Below are positions 10,401-20,057 of a stretch of DNA of 64,000 nucleotides, piece by piece. A program made the translations under genes and the position numbers. Each line of letters starts with the position of its first letter. Position 1 is the first letter of the stretch. The notes beneath the pieces were generated by a model, which was not told the DNA's origin, ran no database searches, and was given only the letters and a program-made list of their open reading frames with translations. This stretch comes from Roseinatronobacter domitianus (GTDB lineage Bacteria > Pseudomonadota > Alphaproteobacteria > Rhodobacterales > Rhodobacteraceae), in NCBI RefSeq assembly GCF_023336755.1, contig NZ_JALZWP010000004.1:151053-215052 (forward strand). The letters run 5' to 3'.

Positions 10401-11272
10401 CGGCCACATTGATTGACGGCAAATCCATCGCACAGGCCATGCGCGACGAGGTTGCGCGCGATGTGGCAGAGCTGGACCGGACCGGATGGGCGCCGAAACT
10501 TGTGTCGATCACGGTGGGGGATGGTGCGGCATCTGCGCTCTATGTTCGCAACCAGCAAAAACAGGCCGAAGCCACCGGCGTGGAATTCGAACAACGCACC
10601 TACCCGGCGGAGATTTCGCTTGAGCAACTGACCGGCGTTTTGACTGGCCTGAACAGCGACCCGCGCGTGCATGGCATTATCATTCAGCGCCCGCTGCCCG
10701 CCCATATCCCGGTCAAGGCGCTGCAAAAGGCCGTCCATCCGTTCAAGGATGTGGAAGGCATGCACCCGGCCTCTATCGGGAATATCGTCTATAACGATCT
10801 GGCACTTGGCCCCTGCACCGCGGTCGCAGCGGTCGAGATGCTGAAAACCCTTCCCTTGCAGGTCGAAGGGTTGGACGTGGTGGTGATCGGGCATTCCGAG
10901 ATCGTGGGCAAACCCATTGCCTTTCTTATGATGGGTCTGGGCGCAACCGTCACGGTTTGCCACCACATGACACGGCAAGTGGCGGTCCATTCGCGCCGCG
11001 CCGATGCGGTTTTCGTGGCCGTGGGCCGTCCCGGACTTGTGACCGGAGAAATGCTGAAACCCGGCGCGGCGCTGATTGATATCGGAATCAATCGGGTTGA
11101 TGGCCGCACCGTGGGTGATGCTGATTTCGACAGTTGCGCCGAAGTCGCGGGCTGGATCACGCCTGTCCCCGGCGGTGTCGGCCCTGTAACCGTCGCCACC
11201 CTGCTGAAGAACGCCGTTCTGGCAGCCCGCATGCAAAGAGATCATTACGCGGCAAATTACGCCGCCAGTTAA
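10397..11272 (+). CDS. Divergent FolD paralogue (methylene-tetrahydrofolate dehydrogenase/cyclohydrolase family)
   Basis: This 291-residue protein has the whole FolD fold: [11 protein letters not shown], a Rossmann segment [16 protein letters not shown] and [18 protein letters not shown]. Aligned with E. coli FolD, tyrosine 50 is kept (Y49), but the catalytic lysine 54 is glutamine (Q53, in YVRNQQK) and aspartate 121 is glutamate (E120, in KDVEGMHP). Glutamine 98 is kept (Q97). Loss of the lysine is expected to harm the cyclohydrolase step more than the dehydrogenase step. It overlaps the chorismate-mutase-like gene by 4 bp and is followed 16 bp later by a canonical folD. It could be a dehydrogenase-biased isoform or a heterodimer partner. 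Confidence 0.88.
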   Translation: MTATLIDGKSIAQAMRDEVARDVAELDRTGWAPKLVSITVGDGAASALYVRNQQKQAEATGVEFEQRTYPAEISLEQLTGVLTGLNSDPRVHGIIIQRPLPAHIPVKALQKAVHPFKDVEGMHPASIGNIVYNDLALGPCTAVAAVEMLKTLPLQVEGLDVVVIGHSEIVGKPIAFLMMGLGATVTVCHHMTRQVAVHSRRADAVFVAVGRPGLVTGEMLKPGAALIDIGINRVDGRTVGDADFDSCAEVAGWITPVPGGVGPVTVATLLKNAVLAARMQRDHYAANYAAS

Positions 11273-11288
11273 GAGCGAGGAGAGCACG

Positions 11289-12182
11289 ATGCCTGCCACC
11301 CTGATTGACGGAAAAGCCTTTGCCGCACGCGTGCGGGCGAAGGTCGCGGATCATGTCACACGGCTGCGCGAAGAACATGGGCTGGTGCCGGGTCTGGCCG
11401 TCGTCCTTGTGGGTGAAGACCCAGCCAGCCAGGTCTATGTCCGGTCCAAAGGGAAGCAGACGGCCGAGGCCGGAATGGCATCTTTTGAACATAAGCTGGA
11501 TGTAAAGACATCCGAGAGTGATCTGCTGGCGCTGATCGCGAAGCTGAATGCCGATCCCGAAGTTCATGGAATTTTGGTGCAGTTACCGCTGCCTGCTCAT
11601 CTGGATTCGGACCTTGTCATCAACAGCATCGACCCGGCCAAGGATGTGGATGGCTTTCACATTTCCAATGTTGGGCTATTGGGCACCGGCCAAAAGAGCA
11701 TGGTGCCTTGCACGCCCCTTGGCTGTCTGATGATGCTGCGCGACCATCACGGCAGCCTGTCAGGGATGAATGCGGTGGTTGTGGGCCGGTCAAACATTGT
11801 CGGCAAGCCCATGGCGCAGCTTTTGCTGGGTGACAGCTGCACCGTGACGATTGCCCATTCGCGTACGCGCAATCTGGCAGAAGTATGCCGTGGCGCGGAT
11901 ATTCTGGTCGCCGCCGTCGGCCGACCAGAGATGATCCCCGGCGATTGGGTGAAACCCGGCGCGACAGTGATCGATGTCGGCATCAACCGCGTGGAGGGTG
12001 CCGAAGGCAAGACACGTCTGGTCGGCGATGTGGATTTCGCAAGCTGCGCCGAAGTGGCGGGCGCGATCACACCTGTCCCCGGTGGTGTTGGCCCGATGAC
12101 AATTGCCTGCTTGCTGGCCAATACCGTCACCGCCTGCTGCCGGGCGAACGGTTTGACCGAACCCGAGGGACTGACGGCCTGA
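11289..12182 (+). CDS. folD: Methylene-tetrahydrofolate dehydrogenase/methenyl-tetrahydrofolate cyclohydrolase FolD
   Basis: The 297-residue enzyme oxidises 5,10-methylene-THF with NADP and hydrolyses the product to 10-formyl-THF. All expected residues are present: Y50 and K54 in YVRSKGK, Q98 in VQLPLPAHL and D121 in KDVDGFH. The NADP-binding [15 protein letters not shown] and the C-terminal [15 protein letters not shown] also match. It is the last gene of the fhs operon and ends only 3 bp from the convergent SDR gene, with no clear terminator in between. Confidence 0.95.
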   Translation: MPATLIDGKAFAARVRAKVADHVTRLREEHGLVPGLAVVLVGEDPASQVYVRSKGKQTAEAGMASFEHKLDVKTSESDLLALIAKLNADPEVHGILVQLPLPAHLDSDLVINSIDPAKDVDGFHISNVGLLGTGQKSMVPCTPLGCLMMLRDHHGSLSGMNAVVVGRSNIVGKPMAQLLLGDSCTVTIAHSRTRNLAEVCRGADILVAAVGRPEMIPGDWVKPGATVIDVGINRVEGAEGKTRLVGDVDFASCAEVAGAITPVPGGVGPMTIACLLANTVTACCRANGLTEPEGLTA

Positions 12183-12185
12183 ACG

Positions 12186-12899
12186 CTATTTCAGCTTTGA
12201 AAACAAGACCCGGCCCATCAGCCGGGTCAGGGTTTGCGGGGCCAACCGCCCCAGAACAGCCGCCAGCTTCGGCCCGGCACCGGGAATGATGGTAAAGCTG
12301 CGGGCGTTCAAAATTGCCTGTGCCGCGCGGTCAGGCGCAAGACGCCCCTTGGTGCTGGCCCCGTCGGGCGCGTATCGCGTGGCATGGGGCGTGTCCATCG
12401 GGCCGGGACACGCTAGTTGCACCGTGATCCCACGTTTGCGCATCGGCCTGCGCAAACTGCGCGCGAATCCTGCCAGCCCATCCTTGCTGGCGGCATAACT
12501 GGCGGCCCCCGGATACCCTGTAAAACAAGAGAGCGAGGCGATGCAAATCAGCCGCCCGCCGGCGCGCAACAGGTGTCCACTCTCTAACAGATGCACAAGC
12601 CGGATCGGCCCGGCAAGGTTGACCGCCGTCACGTTCTGATGCTGGGCCAAGGGGATTGTTTCAAATCGGCCAGTCGCGCTGATGCCCGCCGACAGGATCA
12701 CCAGATCGAACGGACCCTGCGTGGCCAGCCAGTCCGCAAGCGCGGCCCATGCGGCAGGATCGGTGTTGCCAAGGTCATGCGCCCAACTGCGCTCGGCCGG
12801 GTCCAGGTCTATGGCACAGACCTCATCGCCGCGCGCGCGACAGGCCGCGACCAATGCTGCCCCCAGCCCGCTGGCCCCTCCGGTGACAAGAACCTTCAT
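12186..12899 (-). CDS. Short-chain dehydrogenase/reductase
   Basis: The 237-residue classical SDR has the nucleotide-binding TGGASGLG near residue 6, the NAG-like LSAGISATGRF, the catalytic serine in CIASLSCFTG and the YAASK tyrosine/lysine pair. The substrate cannot be read from sequence. The C-terminal PKLAAVLGRLAPQTLTRL resembles SDRs that act on lipid-like substrates, but this is weak. It overlaps the next SDR gene by 4 bp as ATGA, so the two are one unit. Confidence 0.87.
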   Translation of the reverse strand: MKVLVTGGASGLGAALVAACRARGDEVCAIDLDPAERSWAHDLGNTDPAAWAALADWLATQGPFDLVILSAGISATGRFETIPLAQHQNVTAVNLAGPIRLVHLLESGHLLRAGGRLICIASLSCFTGYPGAASYAASKDGLAGFARSLRRPMRKRGITVQLACPGPMDTPHATRYAPDGASTKGRLAPDRAAQAILNARSFTIIPGAGPKLAAVLGRLAPQTLTRLMGRVLFSKLK

Positions 12900-13582
12900 G
12901 CCGCTCCCTTAAGCACGCGATGCAAGCCCACGCGCAAGAAAGACACGGTCTGCCTGTCTGCCCCGCTTTCTGCATTTAGCGCGGCCAACAACGCGGCGGC
13001 GGTTTGGCGCGGCGGCAAGAACACACGGTCAGCGAAATCGGGGGTGCGACCGGCGCGGGTTGCCATGCCGGTTGCCACAGGGCCGGGGTGCAGCACACGC
13101 AGTTTGACCGTTCCGCGCCATTCTTCGGCCAAGGCCCGCCCAAACCCGTCCAGTGCGGATTTGCTTGCTGCATAGACCGGCATTCCGGCAGCGCCCTTAT
13201 GCGCCACAGAACCGATCAGGCCCAATCGCCCCCCGGACAAGACCGGGCACAGCCGATGCGCCAGTGCTATATTGGCATCGAGGTTGATGGCCAGAACACG
13301 GGCGATGGCGTCAGGGGTTTCCTGCGCCAAGGGGCGAAAGAACCCCGCACCCGCATTCAGCACCACCGCGCGAAGCGGCCCCTGCCCCATGGCCCAGTCG
13401 GCCAATTTCGTGACCGCCATAGGATCAGCCAAGTCGCAGGCGTGATAGGGGATATTTGGAAAATCATCCGGTAGATCACCCGGTCCACGTCGGCCAGAGG
13501 CGCAAACAGGCACCCCGCGCGCGGCCAGAAGGCGCACCATTTCCAACCCCAGCCCAGAGGACGCCCCGGTTATGAACCACAT
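12896..13582 (-). CDS. Short-chain dehydrogenase/reductase
   Basis: The 228-residue SDR begins MWFITGASSGLGLEM, placing the cofactor loop at the very N-terminus as usual. It has NAGAGFFRPL, the catalytic serine in LIGSVAHKGA and YAASKSALDGFGRAL. I chose ATG 13582; the frame is open to 13639, but the extra 19 residues are not family-like. It is clearly different in sequence from the second SDR of the pair. Both lie downstream of cysNC on the same strand, 80 bp away, across a possible weak hairpin. Confidence 0.86.
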   Translation of the reverse strand: MWFITGASSGLGLEMVRLLAARGVPVCASGRRGPGDLPDDFPNIPYHACDLADPMAVTKLADWAMGQGPLRAVVLNAGAGFFRPLAQETPDAIARVLAINLDANIALAHRLCPVLSGGRLGLIGSVAHKGAAGMPVYAASKSALDGFGRALAEEWRGTVKLRVLHPGPVATGMATRAGRTPDFADRVFLPPRQTAAALLAALNAESGADRQTVSFLRVGLHRVLKGAA

Positions 13583-13621
13583 TCCAACTGCCCCCGCATA
13601 ATCATCCGATTGGCTATGCGC

Positions 13622-13650
13622 AAAGGCCCGCGCCGGCAAGGGCGGGCCGG
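13622..13650 (-). terminator. Possible weak terminator between cysNC and the SDR pair
   Basis: GGCCCGC (13625-13631) and GCGGGCC (13642-13648) form a 7-bp stem with a 10-base loop. In the minus direction it is followed only by TTTG, so termination would be partial at best. Confidence 0.3.
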
Positions 13651-13662
13651 TTCACAGGCGCG

Positions 13663-15561
13663 TCACGGAAGCAGCTTGGCAACGATCATATCCGCCGCGT
13701 CCTCGGCGCTCATCTGCGTTGTGTCAATGCGGATTTGCGGCGATTCGGGCGGCTCATAGGGCGAATCGATGCCGGTGAAGTTCTTCAACTGACCCGCGCG
13801 GGCCTTCGCATAAAGCCCCTTCACATCGCGTTTCTCGGCCTCTTCCAGCGGTGTATCGATGAAGATTTCGACAAACTCACCCGGCTGCATCATCCCACGC
13901 ACCATGTCGCGTTCCGACCGGAAGGGAGAGATAAAGGCTGTAATCACGATCAGCCCCGCATCGGTCATCAGGCGCGCGACTTCGCCCACGCGGCGGATAT
14001 TTTCCACGCGATCGGCATCGGTAAAGCCCAGATCCTTGTTGAGCCCGTGGCGCACATTGTCACCATCCAGAAGGTAAGTGTGCCGGTTCATCCGCGCCAG
14101 TTTCTTTTCCACAAGGTTGGCGATGGTGGATTTGCCAGAGCCAGAGAGGCCCGTCATCCAGAGCACCATCGGGGTCTGGTTCTTCATACCCGCATGATGC
14201 TCGCGGCTGATGTCGGTCGCCTGCCGGTGAATGTTCTGCGCCCGCCGCAACGAGAAATGGATAAGCCCCGCCGCCACCGTGCGATTCGTCATCTTGTCGA
14301 TCAGGATGAACCCGCCCAGATCACGGCTATCAGAATAGGACGCAAAGGGAATGTCGCGGTCTACGGTAATATTGGCCACACCGATGGCGTTCAGGTCCAG
14401 CGCCTTGGCGGCCAGATGTTCCATCGTGTTGACATTGACCTGATATTTCGGCTGCGCGACGGTGGCGCCCACGGTCTGCGGCCCCAGTTTCAGCCAATAG
14501 GCACGACCGGGGGTCAGTTCGACCTCGTCCATCCAGATAACGGTTGCTTCGAACTGATCGGCCACTTCCACAGGGTTTTGCGCCGCGCACAGAATTTGCC
14601 CGCGCGAGCAGTCGATCTCATCGGCAAGGCAGAGCGTGACCGCCTGCCCGGCAACAGCTTGCGGAAGGTCGCCATCCATCGTCACGATCCGTGAGATGGT
14701 CGATGTCTTGCCCGAGGGCAGCACGCGCACGCTATCGCCCACGGCAACCGCACCGGTGGCGATGGTGCCGGCAAAACCACGAAAATCAAGGTTCGGGCGG
14801 TTCACCCATTGCACCGCCATGCGGAAGGGTTTGTCCTGCTCGACCGATTGGTTCAGCTCGACCGTTTCCAAGTGCTCCAGCAGCACCGGCCCATCATGCC
14901 ATGGCGTGTTGTCGCTACGACTTGTGATGTTGTCGCCCGCAAGGCCTGAAAGCGGGATTGCGGTAAACTCGGTAATCCCGATGCTTTCGGCAAAGGCACG
15001 GTAATCGGCGACGATTTCCTCATATTTCGCGCGATCATAGCCGATCAGGTCCATCTTGTTCACGGCCAGCACGATGTTGCGAATGCCGATCAGATGCGCA
15101 AGGTAGCTGTGCCGCCGGGTCTGGGTCAGCACGCCTTTGCGCGCGTCGATAAGGATGACGGCCAGATCAGCGGTGGACGCGCCCGTGACCATGTTGCGGG
15201 TATATTGTTCATGCCCCGGCGTATCGGCCACGATGAATTTGCGCTTGTCGGTGGCAAAGAAGCGGTAAGCCACGTCAATGGTGATGCCTTGCTCGCGTTC
15301 GGCGGCCAGACCATCGACCAGCAGCGCAAAGTCAATGCCTTCGCCTTGGGTGCCGACACGCTTGGAATCCGCTTCCAAGGTCGCAAGCTGGTCCTCGAAG
15401 ATCATCTTGCTGTCATACAGCAAACGGCCAATCAGGGTTGATTTACCATCATCCACCGACCCGCAGGTGATGAACCGCAGCATGGTTTTGTGCTGGTGAA
15501 TTTCCAGATATTTATCAATATCTTCCGCAATCAGGGCATCGGTTTTGTAAATCTCGGACAT
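13663..15561 (-). CDS. cysNC: Sulfate adenylyltransferase GTPase subunit fused to APS kinase (CysN-CysC)
   Basis: The 632-residue protein has an EF-Tu-like GTPase N-terminus with G1 [15 protein letters not shown] near residue 35, G3 [12 protein letters not shown] and G4 NKMDL. A C-terminal APS kinase has P-loop [12 protein letters not shown] near residue 470. With CysD it makes adenosine 5'-phosphosulfate, then phosphorylates it to PAPS. Its start overlaps the cysD stop by one base (TGATG). PAPS is also the donor for sulfotransferases; one sulfotransferase-like gene lies at 60094-60975, far away. Confidence 0.96.
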   Translation of the reverse strand: MSEIYKTDALIAEDIDKYLEIHQHKTMLRFITCGSVDDGKSTLIGRLLYDSKMIFEDQLATLEADSKRVGTQGEGIDFALLVDGLAAEREQGITIDVAYRFFATDKRKFIVADTPGHEQYTRNMVTGASTADLAVILIDARKGVLTQTRRHSYLAHLIGIRNIVLAVNKMDLIGYDRAKYEEIVADYRAFAESIGITEFTAIPLSGLAGDNITSRSDNTPWHDGPVLLEHLETVELNQSVEQDKPFRMAVQWVNRPNLDFRGFAGTIATGAVAVGDSVRVLPSGKTSTISRIVTMDGDLPQAVAGQAVTLCLADEIDCSRGQILCAAQNPVEVADQFEATVIWMDEVELTPGRAYWLKLGPQTVGATVAQPKYQVNVNTMEHLAAKALDLNAIGVANITVDRDIPFASYSDSRDLGGFILIDKMTNRTVAAGLIHFSLRRAQNIHRQATDISREHHAGMKNQTPMVLWMTGLSGSGKSTIANLVEKKLARMNRHTYLLDGDNVRHGLNKDLGFTDADRVENIRRVGEVARLMTDAGLIVITAFISPFRSERDMVRGMMQPGEFVEIFIDTPLEEAEKRDVKGLYAKARAGQLKNFTGIDSPYEPPESPQIRIDTTQMSAEDAADMIVAKLLP

Positions 15562-16463
15562 CAGAAATACCCTTCCTGCTTCTTCTTCTCCATGGACGCG
15601 GCTTGGTCGTGGTCAATTGCGCGGCCCTGGCGCTCGGATGTGGTGGTCAGAAGCATTTCCTGAATGATCTGCGGCAAGGTCGTTGCCGTCGATTCCACCG
15701 CACCGGTCAGCGGGTAGCAGCCCAGCGTGCGGAACCGGACAGAGCGCATGACGGGTTCTTCACCGTTCAGCGGGAAACGGTCGTCATCGACCATCAGCAG
15801 CATCCCGTCGCGGATGACCGTGGGGCGTTCAGCGGCGTAATAGAGCGGCACAATGTCAATATTTTCCAGGTGGATATACTGCCAGATATCCAGCTCGGTC
15901 CAGTTGGACAACGGAAACACACGCATGGATTCGCCCTTGGCCTTGCGCGCGTTAAAGGTGCGCCACAGCTCCGGGCGCTGGCTTTTAGGATCCCAACGAT
16001 GCGCCGCGGTGCGGAAGCTGAAAATGCGTTCCTTGGCGCGGCTCTTTTCTTCGTCGCGGCGCGCGCCACCGAAGGCCGCGTCAAACCCGTGCAGGTCCAG
16101 CGCCTGTTTCAGCCCTTCGGTCTTCCACATATCGGTATGCAATCCGCCATGGTCGAACGGGTTGATGCCCTGTCGCAGCGCATCGGGGTTCTGGTGAACA
16201 ATCAGCTGCATTCCGGCCTTGCGCGCGGCGGCTTCGCGCATGGCATACATGGCCTTGAATTTCCACGTTGTATCGACATGCAACAGCGGGAACGGCGGTG
16301 GAGATGGGTAGAACGCCTTTTTCGCCACATGCAGCATGCAAGCGCTGTCCTTACCAACGCTATACAGCATGACCGGGTTTTCCGCCTCTGCGACGACCTC
16401 GCGCATGATGTGGATGGCTTCGGCTTCCAGTCGCTGCAAATGGGTCAGGTTGGTCTGTGTCAT
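15561..16463 (-). CDS. cysD: Sulfate adenylyltransferase subunit 2 (CysD)
   Basis: The 300-residue PP-loop ATPase carries [18 protein letters not shown], the adenylating motif, and the PAPS-reductase-like blocks [15 protein letters not shown] and [14 protein letters not shown]. It forms ATP sulfurylase with CysN. GGAG lies six to seven bases upstream of ATG 16463. It is divergent from a LuxR-type regulator gene with an 81-bp shared upstream region. Confidence 0.96.
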   Translation of the reverse strand: MTQTNLTHLQRLEAEAIHIMREVVAEAENPVMLYSVGKDSACMLHVAKKAFYPSPPPFPLLHVDTTWKFKAMYAMREAAARKAGMQLIVHQNPDALRQGINPFDHGGLHTDMWKTEGLKQALDLHGFDAAFGGARRDEEKSRAKERIFSFRTAAHRWDPKSQRPELWRTFNARKAKGESMRVFPLSNWTELDIWQYIHLENIDIVPLYYAAERPTVIRDGMLLMVDDDRFPLNGEEPVMRSVRFRTLGCYPLTGAVESTATTLPQIIQEMLLTTTSERQGRAIDHDQAASMEKKKQEGYF

Positions 16464-16508
16464 ATCCGCTCCGCAATTTTGCTGGGAATGCTGTAACTTG
16501 CCGCAAGA

Positions 16509-16545
16509 TTGACCACACCCCCCAAATGGGGGTAATATGCCAAGA
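16509..16545 (+). promoter_or_regulatory. Sigma70-like promoter with a dyad in its spacer, upstream of the LuxR-type gene
   Basis: TTGACC (16509-16514) and TAATAT (16533-16538) are separated by 18 bp, a good housekeeping promoter. The spacer is nearly filled by ACCCCCCAAATGGGGGT (16517-16533), an imperfect inverted repeat. The expected transcription start falls about at the ATG of the regulator gene (16545), implying a leaderless mRNA if the start is right. The dyad would be a natural operator, and it also lies within the shared upstream region of cysD. Confidence 0.55.
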
Positions 16546-17399
16546 TGATCGCGCGTGATGATGCTGACTTACTGCTGGCCTTGGGGGACGTCGCGGGCGG
16601 TCGGATCGCCCGGGGAGCGGTGTTGCAGGTATTGGCCACACAAATGCAGGCAAGCCACGCGACGCTCTATGCGCAAGACGACGTCTGGGGCGAAGCACCA
16701 CCGCCCCGCCCCGCCTGCTTCGACAGCTTGCGCGCCGATCGCGTCTATTCTGCCGAGGAACTGGTCGATCGCGCCGGGCCGTTCGACCCCGATTTCGGTT
16801 CAGGCGACCACCGTGTGATCGCAGCCAAAGGGCCACCACTTTGGCTTTGGATACACAAAACACGCGGCAGTTTTCGCGCCGCAGATAGCGCAAGGCTCTC
16901 CGGTCTGATGCCGCATATCGCGCAAAGCCATGTTTTGGGGCAAGAGCGCGCCGGGTTGGCGCAAGCATTGGGTCAGGCACAGGCGATGCTGTGGCACGCG
17001 GGGCTGGGACGAACCGGGCCGAACGGGCCGGACGCAACCGCCGCGCGGCTGTTGGCAGAGGCTGGTATTTCCGCACCCGATGTCGCGCCCGGCGCGTTGC
17101 ACGCCCTCCCCGACGGAATCACGGCCTATGGGCTGTCAGATGATGACATTCTGCTGCGCGCGGCGCGCGATCTGCCCGCCCCCGCACGGCTTGCGCAAGC
17201 GCTTGGCCTGACCCTGTCGGAAGCGCGGCTTGCCCGTGCGCTGGGACAAGGACAAAGCCTGCCACACGCCAGCGCCGCGTTGGGCCTGACCCGAGAGACC
17301 GGGCGCAGCTATGCCAAGCAGATTTACGCAAAAACCGGGGTATCTGGTCAAAGCGGGCTGGTGCGGCTGCTTTGGTGCAGCGCGCTGGCCTTTGGGTAG
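16545..17399 (+). CDS. LuxR-type helix-turn-helix transcriptional regulator
   Basis: The 284-residue protein ends in a LuxR/GerE-like DNA-binding domain at about residues 215-280: [16 protein letters not shown], then [20 protein letters not shown] and [16 protein letters not shown]. No receiver phosphorylation site or autoinducer-binding domain is recognisable in the N-terminal 200 residues, which may be a divergent ligand domain. There is no Shine-Dalgarno sequence before the ATG. It is divergent from cysD-cysNC, so those genes or the gene itself are its likely targets, as inference. Confidence 0.75.
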   Translation: MIARDDADLLLALGDVAGGRIARGAVLQVLATQMQASHATLYAQDDVWGEAPPPRPACFDSLRADRVYSAEELVDRAGPFDPDFGSGDHRVIAAKGPPLWLWIHKTRGSFRAADSARLSGLMPHIAQSHVLGQERAGLAQALGQAQAMLWHAGLGRTGPNGPDATAARLLAEAGISAPDVAPGALHALPDGITAYGLSDDDILLRAARDLPAPARLAQALGLTLSEARLARALGQGQSLPHASAALGLTRETGRSYAKQIYAKTGVSGQSGLVRLLWCSALAFG

Positions 17400-17458
17400 C
17401 GCGCCAGATCGCAGATCACGCGGCCCGCAATGCCGCGAGTGCCCCGAGCCACGCAGGA

Positions 17459-17851
17459 TCATACCCCAACTTCCGGCCCCGGACAGATCAGCGGGCGCGG
17501 GCTTTGCTGCACCTCATAAAGCTCGGTTCCCCCCTCCCCCATGAAGCGGGCATTCAGGCCGTTATCCTCTTGCCAGAATATCCAGCAATGCTCTTCCGAA
17601 GGGCGGTCATCATAGACAAAACAAATCTGCTCGCCTCTCGGAAACCAGCTTCCCTCGCGGCATTCTTCCTGCATGAAAGCCCATGTGGTGCGGCGGCCTT
17701 CGCGGAATTCTTCCACCCCATAGGCCTGCCCCTCAAAGCCAAAGGTCAGGGTGCGGCCGGTGACATAGGCCTCGAACTCGGCTGCGGTCATGGGGGTTTG
17801 CGCCTGCACAGGCAGCGACAGCACCATAAGCGCAATCAAAAGACGGATCAT
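17459..17851 (-). CDS. Secreted protein of unknown function, cysteine-containing
   Basis: I do not recognise this gene. The 130-residue product starts MIRLLIALMVLSLPVQAQ, a signal peptide with a likely cleavage after AQA, so it should be periplasmic. The mature part has four cysteines (EECREGSW, QICFVYDD, EEHCWIFW, PLICPGPE) and many aromatics, suggesting one or two disulfides. It overlaps the AlkB-like gene upstream by 4 bp (ATGA) and is probably cotranscribed with it. Confidence 0.7.
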   Translation of the reverse strand: MIRLLIALMVLSLPVQAQTPMTAAEFEAYVTGRTLTFGFEGQAYGVEEFREGRRTTWAFMQEECREGSWFPRGEQICFVYDDRPSEEHCWIFWQEDNGLNARFMGEGGTELYEVQQSPRPLICPGPEVGV

Positions 17852-18882
17852 ACACCCTCCATCCGGGCCAGAACCCTGTCGACCCGCTTATCCATCAGTT
17901 TGAACCACAAGGGCGGCACAAGCGCAATGACCCCCATGGCGGGCAGCGAATAGGGCAACACCGGCATCTCGTCGGGCAAGCGCAACGCCGGGTAAACCCG
18001 GCCCGGATTGCCGTGGTGGTCGGAATGGCGCGAGGCATTGACCATCATATGCGACGAAAACCAATGCGGGCTGTTCCAGCTATGGTGGATGGTTTGCGGC
18101 GCATAAGACCCATCTGCCCGCTTGCGACGCGCCAGACCGTAATGTTGCAGGTAATCCACCATCGCCAGTTGCGATTGCGCGTAAAAGCACAGGCCCAGAT
18201 AGGCCAGCACGCCAGCCAGCCCAAAGATCAGGTAGGCCGCGATCAGGAAAACCAGCGCGCCGCCGACATACTCGATATAGGGGTTCATCCGCCCCGTGCG
18301 CGCGGCACGTTCGCGTTCCACAGCAAAGCCATGGGTAAAGCTACGCACCCAGCCGCGCGGGAAATAGCTGTAAAAACTGCGGCCCTTGGGGGGGAAGTTC
18401 GGGTCCAGCGGTGTCGCCACATGGGCATGATGCAACAGTCGGTGCGCCGTGGTGTGGTGCCCGTAAAGCATCGATATATAGACCCATTTTCCAAGGCCAA
18501 ACAGGCCCGCGCTGCTGCGATGGATCAGCTCATGCGCGTTGGAATTACTCACCTGACCGAAAAACAGCCCAAAGCCGAAAAAGGCCAGAACGCGCTCCAG
18601 CGTGGTCAGGTCGGTCACGCCCGCAACTGCCGCCACGCCCAACGGGATGAACGCCAAATGCGCAACGGCCAGCACGACCGACAGACGGTTTGCTGCGCGC
18701 TCAATGCTGTCCTCCGCGCCCTCGCGGCTGGCCATGCCCAAGGCCTCGTCCAACCCGAACGCAAAAAAAGAGGTGTAAAGCGCCGCCGCCCAAAGCCACA
18801 GCCCACCCTCGAACGTGCCGACCGTCAGCAGCAGAACCGGCGGAAGGCTGGCGAGGGCAAAGGGCAGGACCGGGTGTTTCAT
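17848..18882 (-). CDS. AlkB-like membrane di-iron oxygenase/hydroxylase
   Basis: This 344-residue integral membrane protein has the histidine boxes of the alkane hydroxylase/xylene oxygenase group. They are HELIH (H117, H121), AHRLLHHAHVATPLDP (H147, H151, H152), LQHYGL (H247) and RHSDHH (H286-H290). Such enzymes hydroxylate hydrocarbon or lipid chains using rubredoxin or ferredoxin electrons. In canonical AlkB the second box is EHxxGHH, but here the acidic residue is alanine and the glycine leucine. No rubredoxin domain or gene is nearby. I chose ATG 18882 (MKHPVLPF); the frame extends to 18963. Substrate unknown. Confidence 0.82.
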   Translation of the reverse strand: MKHPVLPFALASLPPVLLLTVGTFEGGLWLWAAALYTSFFAFGLDEALGMASREGAEDSIERAANRLSVVLAVAHLAFIPLGVAAVAGVTDLTTLERVLAFFGFGLFFGQVSNSNAHELIHRSSAGLFGLGKWVYISMLYGHHTTAHRLLHHAHVATPLDPNFPPKGRSFYSYFPRGWVRSFTHGFAVERERAARTGRMNPYIEYVGGALVFLIAAYLIFGLAGVLAYLGLCFYAQSQLAMVDYLQHYGLARRKRADGSYAPQTIHHSWNSPHWFSSHMMVNASRHSDHHGNPGRVYPALRLPDEMPVLPYSLPAMGVIALVPPLWFKLMDKRVDRVLARMEGV

Positions 18883-19022
18883 GGCGCGACAACCTAATAA
18901 GTTGCACTCAAGATAGCACGGTTGCGCCTGACTGCCATGCGACCTGTTGCAATGCCCCGGCATCTTTCCCTTCGGCGCGCAATACGTTAGCTCTGTCTGG
19001 GAACAATCAGGGCGCGGATCGC

Positions 19023-20024
19023 ATGTCGTTTTTCAAGAAGCTCAAGGATCGTATGTTCAAATCTTCCTCCAAGCTGGAGGAAGGGCTGGATGCGCTGGTC
19101 GAGGACAGCACCGCAGAGGAAAGCCGCAAGCCGGAACCGGGCCTTCTGGGCCGGGTCATGGGCAGCGCCCCGCGGCGCGTGTTGGATGATGACATGCTGG
19201 AGCAGTTGGAAGACCTGCTTATTTCTGCCGATATGGGGGTCGAAACCGCTGGCCGCGTCACTGCCAATCTGGCCGAAGGACGGTTCGGGCGCAAGATGTC
19301 GGTGCCAGAGATTAAATCGGCACTGGCCGAAGAAATCGCCCGCATCATGGAGCCGGTCGCCAAACCGCTGCCGCTCTACTCTGCGCGCCCGCAAGTTGTG
19401 CTGGTGGTGGGCGTGAATGGCGCGGGCAAGACCACGACCATCGGCAAGCTGGCAAGTCAGTTCCGAACGGCTGGAAAATCGGTGATGATTGCGGCAGGTG
19501 ACACCTTCCGCGCCGCCGCCGTAGAGCAATTGCAGGTCTGGGGAGAGCGCGCGGGCGTGCCGGTGATGACCGCGCCCGAAGGGTCAGACCCTGCCAGCCT
19601 TGCGCATGACGCGCTGAACCGCGCACGGGCAGAAGGTATTGACCTGCTGATGATCGACACTGCCGGGCGTTTGCAAAACCGCGCCGACCTGATGGAAGAG
19701 CTGGCAAAAATATTGCGTGTGCTGCGCAAGGTGGAACCCGACGCCCCCCATAACACGCTTTTGGTGCTGGATGCGACGACAGGGCAAAACGCCCTGAACC
19801 AAGTCGAAATTTTCCGCAAGCTGGCGGATGTGTCCGGGCTGGTCATGACCAAGCTGGATGGCACGGCACGCGGCGGGGTTCTGGTGGCCTTGGCGGACCG
19901 TTTCGGCTTGCCGATCCACGCCATCGGCGTGGGCGAACAGATCGACGATCTGCAAGCCTTCGACCCCGAAGAATTCGCCCAAGCTCTGGTCGGCGGCGAG
20001 TTGACAGCCATACCCGAGGACTGA
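19023..20024 (+). CDS. ftsY: Signal recognition particle receptor FtsY
   Basis: FtsY is the SRP receptor GTPase that delivers ribosome-nascent chains to the Sec translocon. The 333-residue protein has a short N-terminus (MSFFKKLKDRMFKSSSKLEE), without the long acidic A domain of E. coli, as common in alphaproteobacteria. GTPase motifs are GVNGAGKTTTIGKLA, DTFRAAAVEQL, DTAGRLQNRADLM and TKLDGTARGG. I chose ATG 19023; the frame upstream has no family similarity. It is convergent with surA. Confidence 0.97.
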   Translation: MSFFKKLKDRMFKSSSKLEEGLDALVEDSTAEESRKPEPGLLGRVMGSAPRRVLDDDMLEQLEDLLISADMGVETAGRVTANLAEGRFGRKMSVPEIKSALAEEIARIMEPVAKPLPLYSARPQVVLVVGVNGAGKTTTIGKLASQFRTAGKSVMIAAGDTFRAAAVEQLQVWGERAGVPVMTAPEGSDPASLAHDALNRARAEGIDLLMIDTAGRLQNRADLMEELAKILRVLRKVEPDAPHNTLLVLDATTGQNALNQVEIFRKLADVSGLVMTKLDGTARGGVLVALADRFGLPIHAIGVGEQIDDLQAFDPEEFAQALVGGELTAIPED

Positions 20025-20057
20025 CCGCGCTATCGCAGTTGGCGGCGTCGCGTCCGC

